From: an uncultured Oscillibacter sp.
GTDB taxonomy: Bacteria; Bacillota; Clostridia; Oscillospirales; Oscillospiraceae
NCBI RefSeq assembly: GCF_900544955.1
Contig: NZ_UQXD01000022.1
Coordinates: 1-38,850 of the forward strand
Direction: 5' to 3'
Length of the DNA stretch: 38,850 bases
In this document: positions 31,300 to 38,850 of the stretch, in pieces
Numbering within the stretch: position 1 is the stretch's first letter
How the letters are laid out: each line of letters starts with the position of its first letter
Made by a program: the position numbers and the translations under genes
Notes under the pieces: model-generated
Seen by the model: the letters and a program-made list of their open reading frames with translations, nothing else
Database searches by the model: none
Told to the model about the DNA's origin: nothing

Positions 31300-32121
31300 A
31301 TGGACGCGATTCTCTCTCTGCTGCGGGGCGGAACGGTGGACGGCTTTCCCCTGTGGACCGTGCTGCTGATCTGTTTGGGCGTGTTTCTGGCGGGACTGAT
31401 GGACGCCATCGCCGGAGGGGGCGGCATTCTCTCCGTCCCCACCTATCTGCTGGCCCTCTCCGGCCTGCCCACCTATTACGTGCTGGGCACCAACAAGCTC
31501 TCCTCCTGCGTCGGCACCCTGTTCTCCACCGGCCGCTTTATCAAAAACGGCTTTGTGGACTGGGGGCTGTTCGCCCCGGCGGCGGCCCTCTCCCTGCTGG
31601 GGTCCCTGGGGGGCACCTGGCTCCAGCACCGGACGCCGGACGCCGTGCTGAAATGTCTGCTGCTGGCGGTTTTGCCGGTGGTGGCCGTCCTCACCCTCCG
31701 GAGCCGGGACTGGCCGGAGACGCCCGGGGCGCTGGACCCCCGGAAGCGGGCCGCGGTGGTGTGGGCCGCCGCCCTGGTGGTGGGCGCCTACGACGGGTAC
31801 TACGGTCCCGGTACCGGCACCTTCCTTATGCTGCTCTTCATCCGCCTGGCCAAGCTGGACACCCGCCGGGCCGCCGGCGGGGCCAAGGTCATCAACCTGG
31901 CCTCCAACCTGGGCGCCCTGGCCGCGGCCATCGCCTCCGGCTACGTGTTTTTCGGCGTGGGGCTCATCGCCTCCGCCGCCTCCGTCGCCGGCCACTACCT
32001 GGGGGCGGGGCTGGCCATCCAAAACGGCAGCCGCATCGTCCGCCCTGCGGCGGTGCTGGTGCTGGTGCTGCTCACCGTCAAAATCGGCAGCGAGCTGCTG
32101 TTTCCGAATTTCTGGCACTGA
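31300..32121 (+). CDS. TauE/SafE (TSUP) family anion transporter, full length
   Basis: Full-length TSUP protein of 273 aa with about eight membrane helices in two repeats. The first signature is GLMDAIAGGGGILSVPTYLLALSGLP (about 28-53), the second GAYDGYYGPGTGTFLMLLF (about 163-181). Relatives export sulfite, sulfoacetate or other organic anions; no sulfur gene lies nearby to define the substrate. The ATG at 31300 follows GGGAGGTG. It contrasts with the split pair at 3241-3959, which shows the family in one and two genes in the same genome. Confidence 0.9.
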   Translation: MDAILSLLRGGTVDGFPLWTVLLICLGVFLAGLMDAIAGGGGILSVPTYLLALSGLPTYYVLGTNKLSSCVGTLFSTGRFIKNGFVDWGLFAPAAALSLLGSLGGTWLQHRTPDAVLKCLLLAVLPVVAVLTLRSRDWPETPGALDPRKRAAVVWAAALVVGAYDGYYGPGTGTFLMLLFIRLAKLDTRRAAGGAKVINLASNLGALAAAIASGYVFFGVGLIASAASVAGHYLGAGLAIQNGSRIVRPAAVLVLVLLTVKIGSELLFPNFWH

Positions 32122-32130
32122 CGCCGCCAG

Positions 32131-32163
32131 ACGCGGGCCGCCCCAGGGCGGCCCGCGTTTTTC
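32131..32163 (+). terminator. TSUP gene terminator
   Basis: A 12-bp stem (ACGCGGGCCGCC 32131-32142 with GGCGGCCCGCGT 32147-32158) is followed by TTTTT. Confidence 0.92.
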
Positions 32164-32186
32164 CAAATGAAACCACTTTTCCATTC

Positions 32187-32215
32187 GCATAGGGGGAAAA
32201 ATCCTGCGGATACTA
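32187..32215 (+). promoter_or_regulatory. Possible sigma-G promoter of spoVT
   Basis: GCATA (32187-32191), a 17-base spacer and GATACTA (32209-32215) resemble the forespore sigma-G consensus (-35 GHATR, -10 CATnnTA), with one mismatch at -10. The spoVT gene is sigma-G dependent in Bacillus. Confidence 0.45.
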
Positions 32216-32274
32216 TCTTTTGCCAAGGCAACCTGCGCTGAAAAATTAAACAGACAAAGGAGTTTTCGATAAGT

Positions 32275-32817
32275 ATGAAGGCAACTGGAATCGTGCGGCG
32301 GATCGACGATTTGGGCCGGGTGGTCATCCCCAAGGAGATTCGCCGCACCATGCGGATTCGGGAGGGCGACCCACTGGAGATTTACACCAGCCGGGACGGC
32401 GAGGTGATTTTTAAGAAGTACTCGCTGCTGGGCGGCGTGGAGGATTTCGCCGGACAGCTGTGCGAAACCATGAGCCGCTCCACCGGCAGCATCTGCGCGG
32501 TGACGGACCGGGACACGGTGATCGCCGTGGCCGGCGGCGGCAAGCGGGAGCTTCTGGGCAAGCGCATCACGCCGGAGCTGGAGCAGGTCATGGAGAACCG
32601 CCGCATCTACCAATACACCGGAGAGGGCGTGTCCATCCCCGTGTCCGACGGCAGCGACAAGCTGCTGGCCAGCGTGGCGGCCCCCATTCTGGCGGAGGGG
32701 GATCTGCTGGGGCTGGTGCTGTTCATCTCCCCCGCCCCCATCACCGCCAGCGGCGAGACGGAGTACAAGCTGGCCCAGACCATCGCCGCATTCCTGGGCA
32801 AGCACATGGAGGGCTGA
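32275..32817 (+). CDS. spoVT: Stage V sporulation protein T (AbrB-type regulator)
   Basis: Regulator of 180 aa, usual length. The N-terminal AbrB swapped-hairpin DNA-binding domain (1-50: MKATGIVRRIDDLGRVVIPK, then EIRRTMRIREGDPLEIY) is almost identical to the family norm. A GAF-like domain follows (about 60-178). In Bacillus it tunes late forespore gene expression. The start is fixed by the conserved first residues, though the AAAGGAG site is rather distant (12 bases). A strong terminator follows. Confidence 0.96.
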   Translation: MKATGIVRRIDDLGRVVIPKEIRRTMRIREGDPLEIYTSRDGEVIFKKYSLLGGVEDFAGQLCETMSRSTGSICAVTDRDTVIAVAGGGKRELLGKRITPELEQVMENRRIYQYTGEGVSIPVSDGSDKLLASVAAPILAEGDLLGLVLFISPAPITASGETEYKLAQTIAAFLGKHMEG

Positions 32818-32826
32818 CCCTCTTCC

Positions 32827-32862
32827 CAACAGGCCGCGGGCATGCCCGCGGCCTGTTGCGTT
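32827..32862 (+). terminator. spoVT terminator
   Basis: A long perfect stem (CAACAGGCCGCGGGC 32827-32841 with GCCCGCGGCCTGTTG ending 32858) is followed by CGTTTC. Confidence 0.85.
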
Positions 32863-33099
32863 TCTCCAGGGGCGCTCGGCCCGCTGTGCGCAGCCGCCGT
32901 CCGCTTACAGCGGCCCACACACGTACAGACCGGAAGAACGGTCCCCGGCGCACACGCCGCCGGGGAAGCGGACGGGAGGCTCTTGGCCGCTGCAGGGTCG
33001 TTTCCACAGGTTGAGGCCGCGGGTACACCCGCGGCCCGGTTTCCGTCATGCGCCGCCGGGGCAGCCGCATAGGCTAATGGACAAAGGGGGCGGTTTTTT

Positions 33100-34494
33100 A
33101 TGACGCTGGCGGACTGGATCACATGGGCCGACGACCTGCTCTGGGGCCCGGGGACGCTGGTGCTGCTGATGGGCACCGGAATCTTCCTCACACTGCGGCT
33201 GCGGCTGCTGCCCTGGCGGAACCTGGGCTACGCCCTGTCCAGCGCCCTGGGCCGGGAGGCCCGGGCCACGGAGAAGCCCGGGGACGTCTCCCCCTTCTCC
33301 GCCCTGATGACGGCCCTGGCCGCTACCATCGGCACCGGCAACATCGTGGGGGTGGCCACCGCCCTCACCGCCGGAGGGCCGGGGGCGCTGGTGTGGATGG
33401 AGCTGTCCGCCCTCTTCGGCATGGCCACCAAGTACGCCGAGTGCATGCTCTCCGTGCGGTTCCGGAAGAGGAACGCCCGGGGGGAGATGTCCGGCGGCCC
33501 CATGTACGTCCTGCGGGACGGCGCGGGCCTGGGCCGCCTGGGGGCGGCGCTGGGGGGCGTGTTCGCCCTGTTCGCCGTGTGCGCCTCCTTCGGCATCGGC
33601 GGCATGACCCAGGCCAACTCCATCGCCGGGGCCCTGGAGGCCACCTTCGGCGTCCCAGCCGGGGTCTGCGGCCCGGTGACGGCGGGGCTGGCGCTGGTCA
33701 TCATCCTGGGCGGCATCCGCTCCATCTCCGCCGTGGCGGACCTGGTGGTGCCCGCCATGGCCCTGTTCTACCTGGCGGCGGGGGCGGCGGTGATCGTGGG
33801 AAACCTCCCCCACCTGCCGGAGGGCCTGGCGCTGATCCTCCGCTGCGCCTTCACGCCCCGGGCGGCGGCGGGGGGCGCGGCGGGGGCCGCCCTCTCCTGG
33901 CTGGACGCCGCCCGGTGGGGCGTGGCCCGGGGGGTCTTCTCCAACGAGGCGGGGCTGGGCTCCGCCGCCATCACCGCCGCCTCCGCCTCTACCGACAGCC
34001 CCGTCCGCCAGGGCTACATCAACATGACCGGCACCTTCTTCGACACCCTCGTCATCTGCACGGTGACGGGGCTGGCCATCTGCTGCTCCGGCGCCCTGGG
34101 CGCCGTGGACGCCGCCGGGCAGCCGGTGGACGGGGCGGCTCTCACCATTCTGGCCTTCCAGTCGGTGCTGGGGCCCCTGGGGGGCGTGTTCGTGGGCGCC
34201 GCCATCGTGCTCTTCGCCTTCTCCACCATCCTGGGCTGGGAGTACCAGGGGGAAAAGGCCTTTGAATACCTCTTCGGCACCCGCCCGCTGCTGCTGTACC
34301 GGGTGGCCTTCGCCCTGGCGGCGCTGTGGGGGGCGGGGCAGCACACGGAGGTGGTGTTCCGCCTCTCGGACGTCTGCAACGCCCTCATGTGCATGCCCAA
34401 CCTCCTCAGCCTCCTTCTGCTCTCCGGCACCGCCGCCCGGGAGACCCTGGCGTTTCAGGCGGTTCTGCGGGCAAAACGGCGGCAAAAGCTGTAA
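33100..34494 (+). CDS. AGCS-family sodium:alanine/glycine symporter
   Basis: Amino-acid carrier of 464 aa with about 11 membrane helices. Family motifs are present: the N-terminal GTGIFLTLRLRLLPWRNLGYAL, the helix-3 segment ALAATIGTGNIVGVATALTAGGPGALVWMELSALFGMATKYAE, and SNEAGLGSAAITAA around 281-294. It imports alanine or glycine with Na+ (or H+). The ATG follows GGGGGCGG. It has its own leader with a GC hairpin at 33018-33037 (CCGCGGGT/ACCCGCGG). That leader has no recognised glycine riboswitch. Confidence 0.94.
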   Translation: MTLADWITWADDLLWGPGTLVLLMGTGIFLTLRLRLLPWRNLGYALSSALGREARATEKPGDVSPFSALMTALAATIGTGNIVGVATALTAGGPGALVWMELSALFGMATKYAECMLSVRFRKRNARGEMSGGPMYVLRDGAGLGRLGAALGGVFALFAVCASFGIGGMTQANSIAGALEATFGVPAGVCGPVTAGLALVIILGGIRSISAVADLVVPAMALFYLAAGAAVIVGNLPHLPEGLALILRCAFTPRAAAGGAAGAALSWLDAARWGVARGVFSNEAGLGSAAITAASASTDSPVRQGYINMTGTFFDTLVICTVTGLAICCSGALGAVDAAGQPVDGAALTILAFQSVLGPLGGVFVGAAIVLFAFSTILGWEYQGEKAFEYLFGTRPLLLYRVAFALAALWGAGQHTEVVFRLSDVCNALMCMPNLLSLLLLSGTAARETLAFQAVLRAKRRQKL

Positions 34495-34510
34495 ATTTTC
34501 TGTAACGGCG

Positions 34511-34538
34511 TTGCATTTTTTCAGTTTGATGGTATGAT
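34511..34538 (+). promoter_or_regulatory. Promoter of the COG0523 GTPase pair
   Basis: TTGCAT (34511-34516), a 16-base spacer and TATGAT (34533-34538), 39 bases before the ATG. No clear Zur palindrome was found, though metal control would fit the genes. Confidence 0.6.
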
Positions 34539-34577
34539 AGGTGCGATGTAGAAATTTAATGCAAAGGACTTGATACC

Positions 34578-35717
34578 ATGACGAAAATCGACATCATCTC
34601 CGGCTTTCTCGGCGCCGGAAAGACCACCCTCATCAAAAAGCTGCTGGCGGAGGCCTTCCCCGGCGAAAAGCTGGTGCTTATCGAAAACGAGTTCGGCGAG
34701 ATCAGCATCGACGGCGGCTTTTTGAAGGAGTCCGGCGTCCAGATCTCCGAGATGTCCTCCGGGTGCATCTGCTGCTCTCTGGTGGGGGACTTCCACCAGG
34801 CGCTGAAGGACGTGGCGGAGCGGTTCCAACCGGACCGCATCCTCATCGAGCCCTCCGGCGTGGGCAAGCTCAGCGACGTGATCGTGGCGGTGGAGAACAC
34901 GGCGGCGGACGTGCCGGAACTGCGGCTCAACAGCTTTGTCACCGTGGCCGACGCCACCAAGGTGAAGGTCTATATGAAGAATTTCGGCGAGTTTTACAAC
35001 AACCAGGTGGAGTCCGCCGGCACCATCGTCCTCTCCCGCACCCAGAAGCTGAGCCAGGAGAAGCTGGAGGCCGCCGCGGCCATGCTGCGGGAGAAGAACC
35101 CCGGCGCCGCCATCCTCACCACCCCCTGGGACCAGCTGGACGGGAAGGTGATCCTCTCCGCCATGGAAAAGGTGTCCCTGGCGGAGGAGCTGCTGGCCAA
35201 GATGCGGGCGGAGCACGAGGCCGAGGAGGCGGAGCACCGCCACGCGGAGGACCACGAGGGCCACTCCCACCACGAGCACGAACACGAGCACGAGCACGAG
35301 CATGAACATGAGCACCACCATGACCATGAACATGACCACGAGCACCATCATGACCACGAACATGACCACGAACATGACCACGAGCACCACCACGGCCATG
35401 CGTGCGAGGACCCGAACTGCTCCTGCCACCACCATCACCACGCCGACGAGGTGTTTGCCTCCTGGGGCCGGGAGACTCCCAAGCCCTTCACCCAGGCGGA
35501 GATTCAGCGCATTTTGGAGGCGCTGGACTCCGGCGCATACGGCAAAATCCTGCGGGCCAAGGGCATCGTGGGCGGACCCGACGGCGCGTGGGTGGAGTTC
35601 GACTACGTGCCGGAGGAGCACGACATCCGCCCCGGCCGGCCGGACTACACCGGCCGCCTGTGCGTCATCGGCGCGGAGCTGAACGAGGACATGCTGGCAG
35701 AGCTGTTCGGCCTGTGA
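34578..35717 (+). CDS. COG0523/CobW-family GTPase with His-rich metal-binding region
   Basis: G3E-family GTPase of 379 aa, a candidate metallochaperone. P-loop GFLGAGKT (9-16), the metal-site CICC (63-66), and the IEPSGVGK motif (90-97) are present. The guanine-specificity NKxD motif is replaced by SRTQ (153-156). A long insert (about 213-288) is almost entirely His, Glu and Asp, then HACEDPNCSCHHHHH, and should bind several Zn2+, Ni2+ or Co2+ ions. The C-terminal CobW domain follows (about 300-379). It is the first gene of a two-gene operon with a second GTPase 25 bases downstream. Metal and client are unknown. Confidence 0.93.
   Translation: MTKIDIISGFLGAGKTTLIKKLLAEAFPGEKLVLIENEFGEISIDGGFLKESGVQISEMSSGCICCSLVGDFHQALKDVAERFQPDRILIEPSGVGKLSDVIVAVENTAADVPELRLNSFVTVADATKVKVYMKNFGEFYNNQVESAGTIVLSRTQKLSQEKLEAAAAMLREKNPGAAILTTPWDQLDGKVILSAMEKVSLAEELLAKMRAEHEAEEAEHRHAEDHEGHSHHEHEHEHEHEHEHEHHHDHEHDHEHHHDHEHDHEHDHEHHHGHACEDPNCSCHHHHHADEVFASWGRETPKPFTQAEIQRILEALDSGAYGKILRAKGIVGGPDGAWVEFDYVPEEHDIRPGRPDYTGRLCVIGAELNEDMLAELFGL
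35214..35450. repeat. His/Glu/Asp codon repeat within the COG0523 gene
   Basis: About 80 codons consist mainly of repeated CAC/CAT-GAG/GAC pairs. The low complexity makes this segment prone to length change by slippage. Confidence 0.85.
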
Positions 35718-35742
35718 GCCCGGAAAGGAACGAAACGGTACC

Positions 35743-36675
35743 ATGGCTGATATTCCTGTTTATCTGGTCGCCGGCTTTCTGGACGGCGGCAAGACCAATT
35801 TCATCAACGGCATCCTGGAGGACGGCTTCGCCCGGAAGGAGCGGACGCTGCTGATCTGCTGCGAGGAGGGCGAGGAGACCTACGAGCCTGCCGCCCTGGA
35901 CAACGTGACGGTGGTCACGGTGGAAGAGGAGGCGGACCTGAAGTGCTCCCAGCTCAAGGCGTGGGAGAAGCAGTACCGGCCCAAGCAGGTTCTCATCGAG
36001 TACAACGGCATGTGGCAGATGGAACGCCTTTACAGAGAGGTGCTGCCCGCCAACTGGGTGCTCTACCAAATCATGACCTTCGTCCACGCCCCCACCTTTG
36101 AGCTGTTCGCCAAGAACATGGGCCAGTTGATGATGGAGAAGATCACCAACGCGGACATGCTGGTGTTCAACCGCTGCACGCCCGCGCTGCGGGACGCCCT
36201 GCGCAAGCGGAACCTGCGGATGGTGAACCGACGGGCGGACATCTACCTGGAGATGGAGGACGGCACCAGCGAGGACTACCTCACCGGCGACGAGTGCCCC
36301 TTCGACCTCAGCCAGGAGGTCATCGAGATTCCCGACGACGACTACGGCGTGTGGTATGTGGACGTGATGGACCACCCGGACCGCTATGCGGGCAAGCTGG
36401 TCCACATGAAGCTGGTGATGTGCCACTCCAAGAAGTACCCCGGCATCCACTGTCCCGGCCGCTTCGCCATGGTGTGCTGCGAGAACGACGTGCAGTTCCT
36501 GGGCCTCATCGCCAAGGGCGTGGGGCTGAACCAGTACGAGAACCGGGACTGGCTGGAGGTCACCGTCCGGATGGCGGTGGAGAACCACACGGCCTACAAC
36601 GGCAAGGGCCCGGTGATGCACGTGCTGTCCGCCGCCCCCTGCGAAAAGCCGGGGCAGGAGGTCGTCACCTTCTGA
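35743..36675 (+). CDS. GTPase fused to a DUF1980-like domain
   Basis: Protein of 310 aa. The N-terminal part (1-160) is a CobW/G3E-type P-loop domain with GFLDGGKT (11-18), but CxCC is absent and NKxD is replaced by NRCT (143-146). The C-terminal part (about 203-300) matches the TIGR03943/DUF1980 pattern (DHPDRYAGKLVHMKLVM, then GRFAMVCCENDVQFLG and the DWLEVT ending). DUF1980 proteins usually pair with a DUF318 permease. Here the domain is joined to a GTPase and sits beside a metal-binding GTPase, so a metal-delivery or metal-export role is likely. Two terminal Cys residues (245-246) may bind metal. Confidence 0.85.
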   Translation: MADIPVYLVAGFLDGGKTNFINGILEDGFARKERTLLICCEEGEETYEPAALDNVTVVTVEEEADLKCSQLKAWEKQYRPKQVLIEYNGMWQMERLYREVLPANWVLYQIMTFVHAPTFELFAKNMGQLMMEKITNADMLVFNRCTPALRDALRKRNLRMVNRRADIYLEMEDGTSEDYLTGDECPFDLSQEVIEIPDDDYGVWYVDVMDHPDRYAGKLVHMKLVMCHSKKYPGIHCPGRFAMVCCENDVQFLGLIAKGVGLNQYENRDWLEVTVRMAVENHTAYNGKGPVMHVLSAAPCEKPGQEVVTF

Positions 36676-36689
36676 TCCCTCCTCCGCAA

Positions 36690-36727
36690 AAAATACCCCC
36701 TGTTGGAAAACAGGGGGTATTTTCTTT
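36690..36727 (+). terminator. Terminator of the GTPase pair
   Basis: A 15-bp perfect stem (36690-36704 with 36709-36723) with a GGAA loop is followed by TTTCTTT. Confidence 0.93.
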
Positions 36728-36808
36728 CTCTCCGGGCCCCGGGGCTTGCGGACCGGCGCGCCGCGCATTATAATAAAGCATATTCTCACCAAGGAAAGGA
36801 CAACCGCT

Positions 36809-38683
36809 TTGAAACGTCTCTCCAAATACCGCCTCTCCCTGCCCCTGGCCCTGGCGGCCGCCGTGGTGCTGGCGGGGGCCGTCACGCTGCTGGCCCTGTG
36901 GTGCCAGCCCAACGCCCTGCGGGCCGTGCTGGCCAATTTCAGGGCCCAGCCCCTTCTGATCGTGCTCAACGCCCTGCCCATCGGCCTTTTGCTGCTGGCG
37001 GCGGCCTGCCTCTGCCGCAACGTCTTCTTCGGCGCGGCCCTGGTGAACCTGGGCGTGTGCGCCCTGTCCATCGCCAACCGCATCAAGCTGGAGGTGCGGG
37101 ACGAGCCGGTGTTCCCCCGGGACTTCGGCCTCCTGAAAGAGGTGGGCAGCGCCATGGGGGACTACGACATCCGCTTCCCCGCCGCCGTCATCGCCGCGGT
37201 GGTGCTGTTCACCCTGGCGCTGGCGGTTCTGGGGCTCTTCATCGGGTGTAAGCCCTTTCCCCTTGTCCGCCTCCGGGGCTGGCCGGGGCGCCTGCTGGGG
37301 GCCGCCGCCTCCCTGGCCGTGCTGACCGGGCTGATTTTCACCGTCTACGCCTCCGACGCCCTGTACGGCTCCTTCCGGGTGTCCAACCCCTACTATATCC
37401 CCTCCGTGTTCAACGAGCTGGGCTTTCCCTACTGCTTCTGCCACCAGTTCACCACCTGGCCCATCGACAAGCCCGAGGGCTTTTCCAGGGCCGCGGCGGA
37501 GGGCTGGGAGGCGGAGGCCGTTCCCTCCGGGGACGCCCCGGCGGTGAGCGTGGTGATGGTGATGAACGAGGCCTTCTCCGACGTCACCGACCACCCCGCC
37601 CTGGCCTGGGAGGAGGACCTGCTGCCCAACCTCCACGCCCTGGAGGCGGACCCCCACGCCCTCTCCGGCCGGGTGGTGGTGCCGGGCTTTGCCGGCGGCA
37701 CCGCCAACACGGAGTTCGACGTGCTGACGGGGATACAGACCAACGCCCTCTCCGCCTCCACCACCTCCGCCTTCCGGGTGGTGAACCGGAATCTGGACAG
37801 CCTCTTCCGGGTCTACGGCGGCAACGGCTACCACACCTCCTTCTTCCACCCCGGCGACGACTGGTTTTACAACCGGGAGAACGTGTACCGCTGGCTGGGG
37901 GCGGAGGAGACGGTGTTCGCCGATCAGATGGAGGACCTCCGCTACAAGGGCCGCTGGGTGACGGACGACTACGCGGCGGAGCTGATCGAGGGGGCATTTG
38001 AACGCGCCGCTGCCCAGGGCCAGCCCCTGTTCCACTACACCACCACCATCCAAAACCACATGTCCTACACCGCCGACAAGTACGGCGCGGACCACACCTA
38101 CCCGGCGGCGGTGACCTCCCTGCCCCTGTCGGACCAGGCCCGGACGCTGCTGGAGGTCTACGCCGAGGGCGCCCGGGACGCCGACGCCATGCTGGGCCGC
38201 CTGCAAGCCTACTTCGCCGCCCGGGAGGAGCCGGTGGTGCTGGTGTTCTTCGGGGACCACCTGCCCTACCTGGGGGACAACCAGCTGTGCTACGGGGAGC
38301 TGGGGATGACCCAGGAGGCGGCCTGGGGCCCCTTGACCTCCTATGAGACTCCCTATGTGATCTGGGCCAACGACGCGGCGGCCCAGGCTCTGGACTGGGA
38401 CCGGGCCGCCGCCTCCCTGGACCTGCCGGAGGACGGCCAACTCTCCGCCGCCTTCCTGGGCGCGGCAGTGCTGGAGCTGACGGGCCGGGGCGAGGAGACC
38501 CCCTGGTTCGCCTTCCTGAACCGCCTGCGCCGGGAGGCGCCGGTGGTGCAGAAGGAGTACTGCCTGCTGGCGGACGGGGCGCTGGTCCGCCAGGCAGACC
38601 TGGCGGGCGCCCCTCTCCAGGAGGAGCTGGGGCAGTGGCGGCAGTGGAGTTACTACAAGCTGCGCTACAAGGACCTGCCGTGA
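36809..38683 (+). CDS. LtaS-like sulfatase-fold membrane enzyme
   Basis: Protein of 624 aa with the LTA-synthase plan. About five N-terminal membrane helices (roughly 11-31, 48-68, 70-88, 123-146, 162-180) precede an extracellular alkaline-phosphatase-type domain. Metal site E254 in NEAFSD and nucleophile T298 in GGTANTEF are present, as is the FFGDHLPYLG motif near the end. Such enzymes move glycerol-phosphate from phosphatidylglycerol to lipid or glycan carriers, so a polyglycerol-phosphate or related surface polymer is expected. TTG 36809 is used, nine bases after GGAAAGG; longer in-frame starts cross the terminator region. The next gene begins inside its stop. Confidence 0.9.
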   Translation: MKRLSKYRLSLPLALAAAVVLAGAVTLLALWCQPNALRAVLANFRAQPLLIVLNALPIGLLLLAAACLCRNVFFGAALVNLGVCALSIANRIKLEVRDEPVFPRDFGLLKEVGSAMGDYDIRFPAAVIAAVVLFTLALAVLGLFIGCKPFPLVRLRGWPGRLLGAAASLAVLTGLIFTVYASDALYGSFRVSNPYYIPSVFNELGFPYCFCHQFTTWPIDKPEGFSRAAAEGWEAEAVPSGDAPAVSVVMVMNEAFSDVTDHPALAWEEDLLPNLHALEADPHALSGRVVVPGFAGGTANTEFDVLTGIQTNALSASTTSAFRVVNRNLDSLFRVYGGNGYHTSFFHPGDDWFYNRENVYRWLGAEETVFADQMEDLRYKGRWVTDDYAAELIEGAFERAAAQGQPLFHYTTTIQNHMSYTADKYGADHTYPAAVTSLPLSDQARTLLEVYAEGARDADAMLGRLQAYFAAREEPVVLVFFGDHLPYLGDNQLCYGELGMTQEAAWGPLTSYETPYVIWANDAAAQALDWDRAAASLDLPEDGQLSAAFLGAAVLELTGRGEETPWFAFLNRLRREAPVVQKEYCLLADGALVRQADLAGAPLQEELGQWRQWSYYKLRYKDLP

Positions 38684-38850
38684 CCACCCGCCAGATGGCC
38701 CTGGGCGGCCTCCTCACCGCCCTGGCGGTGACGTTTCTGCTGCTGGGGGGCCTGCTCCCCCTGGCCGCCTACTGCGGCCCCGTGCTGGCCATGGCGGCGC
38801 TGCTGCCGGTGCAGGAGGAGGCGGGCCCCCGGGCGGCGGCCGCCGCCTAC
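38680..38850 (+). CDS. Membrane protein, N-terminal fragment (cut by window edge)
   Basis: Only the first 57 codons are visible. The GTG at 38680 overlaps the LtaS-like stop (GTGA), so the gene is translationally coupled to it. The visible part is two hydrophobic helices with a short loop (about 7-28 and 29-42), then a charged QEEAGPRAAA segment. The style recalls small polytopic proteins or ECF-transporter S components in Clostridia, but the piece is too short to name. Confidence 0.7.
   Translation, partial: MTTRQMALGGLLTALAVTFLLLGGLLPLAAYCGPVLAMAALLPVQEEAGPRAAAAAY

Noticed and set aside
32863..33099. Glycine riboswitch upstream of the AGCS symporter
   Set aside because: The tandem aptamer signature was not found.

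Overview
The window is GC-rich DNA from a spore-forming, low-identity relative of the Clostridia, most like an Oscillospiraceae gut anaerobe. That placement is an inference from three things: sporulation genes (spoIID, bofA, spoVT), a Firmicutes-type glgBCDAP operon with a GlgD subunit, and good AGGAGG-type ribosome sites with TTGACA/TATAAT promoters in a high-GC background. Most of the window is housekeeping sequence packed into short operons. High GC opens many long antisense frames, which were ignored.

Layout, left to right. 1-3990: radC (minus), then an Mg2+-sensing M-box riboswitch with its terminator controlling mgtE, a hairpin-rich spacer, a DUF1540 Cys protein, and a TSUP (TauE/SafE) transporter split into two coupled half-genes. 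3994-7487 (minus): a three-gene operon of response regulator, histidine kinase and membrane-anchored HtrA protease. 7573-10836: a secreted protein with a degenerate NodB-like domain, SpoIID, and an unknown polytopic membrane protein. 10837-14946: an accessory-looking, partly AT-richer region with a decayed type I-C-like CRISPR array (five repeats, no cas genes), a perfect 22-bp inverted repeat, a 51-aa small gene, a small tspO/dsrE operon with two unknown genes, and a lone membrane protein. 14947-17123: tadA, the yaaL/bofA pair, and the rplM-rpsI ribosomal operon.

17256-22026: an orphan OppA-type lipoprotein, a DEAD-box helicase, a small XRE regulator, and an ECF-type sigma factor coupled to a membrane anti-sigma-like protein. 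22192-30935 (minus): the complete glycogen operon glgB-glgC-glgD-glgA-glgP, driven from a near-consensus promoter at 31049-31077. GlgC/GlgD make ADP-glucose, GlgA elongates, GlgB branches and GlgP degrades. GlgA here carries about 180 extra C-terminal residues: 17 hexapeptide acidic repeats followed by a Lys/Ala-rich histone-H1-like tail. GlgB ends in a short basic tail too. This is the most unusual feature of the window.

31300-38850: a full-length TSUP transporter, spoVT with a sigma-G-like promoter, an AGCS Na+/amino-acid symporter, a pair of COG0523/CobW-type GTPases (one with a His-rich metal-binding stretch, the other fused to a DUF1980-like domain), an LtaS-like sulfatase-fold membrane enzyme, and the start of a coupled membrane protein cut by the window edge. 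No tRNA, rRNA, intact insertion sequence or prophage was recognised.
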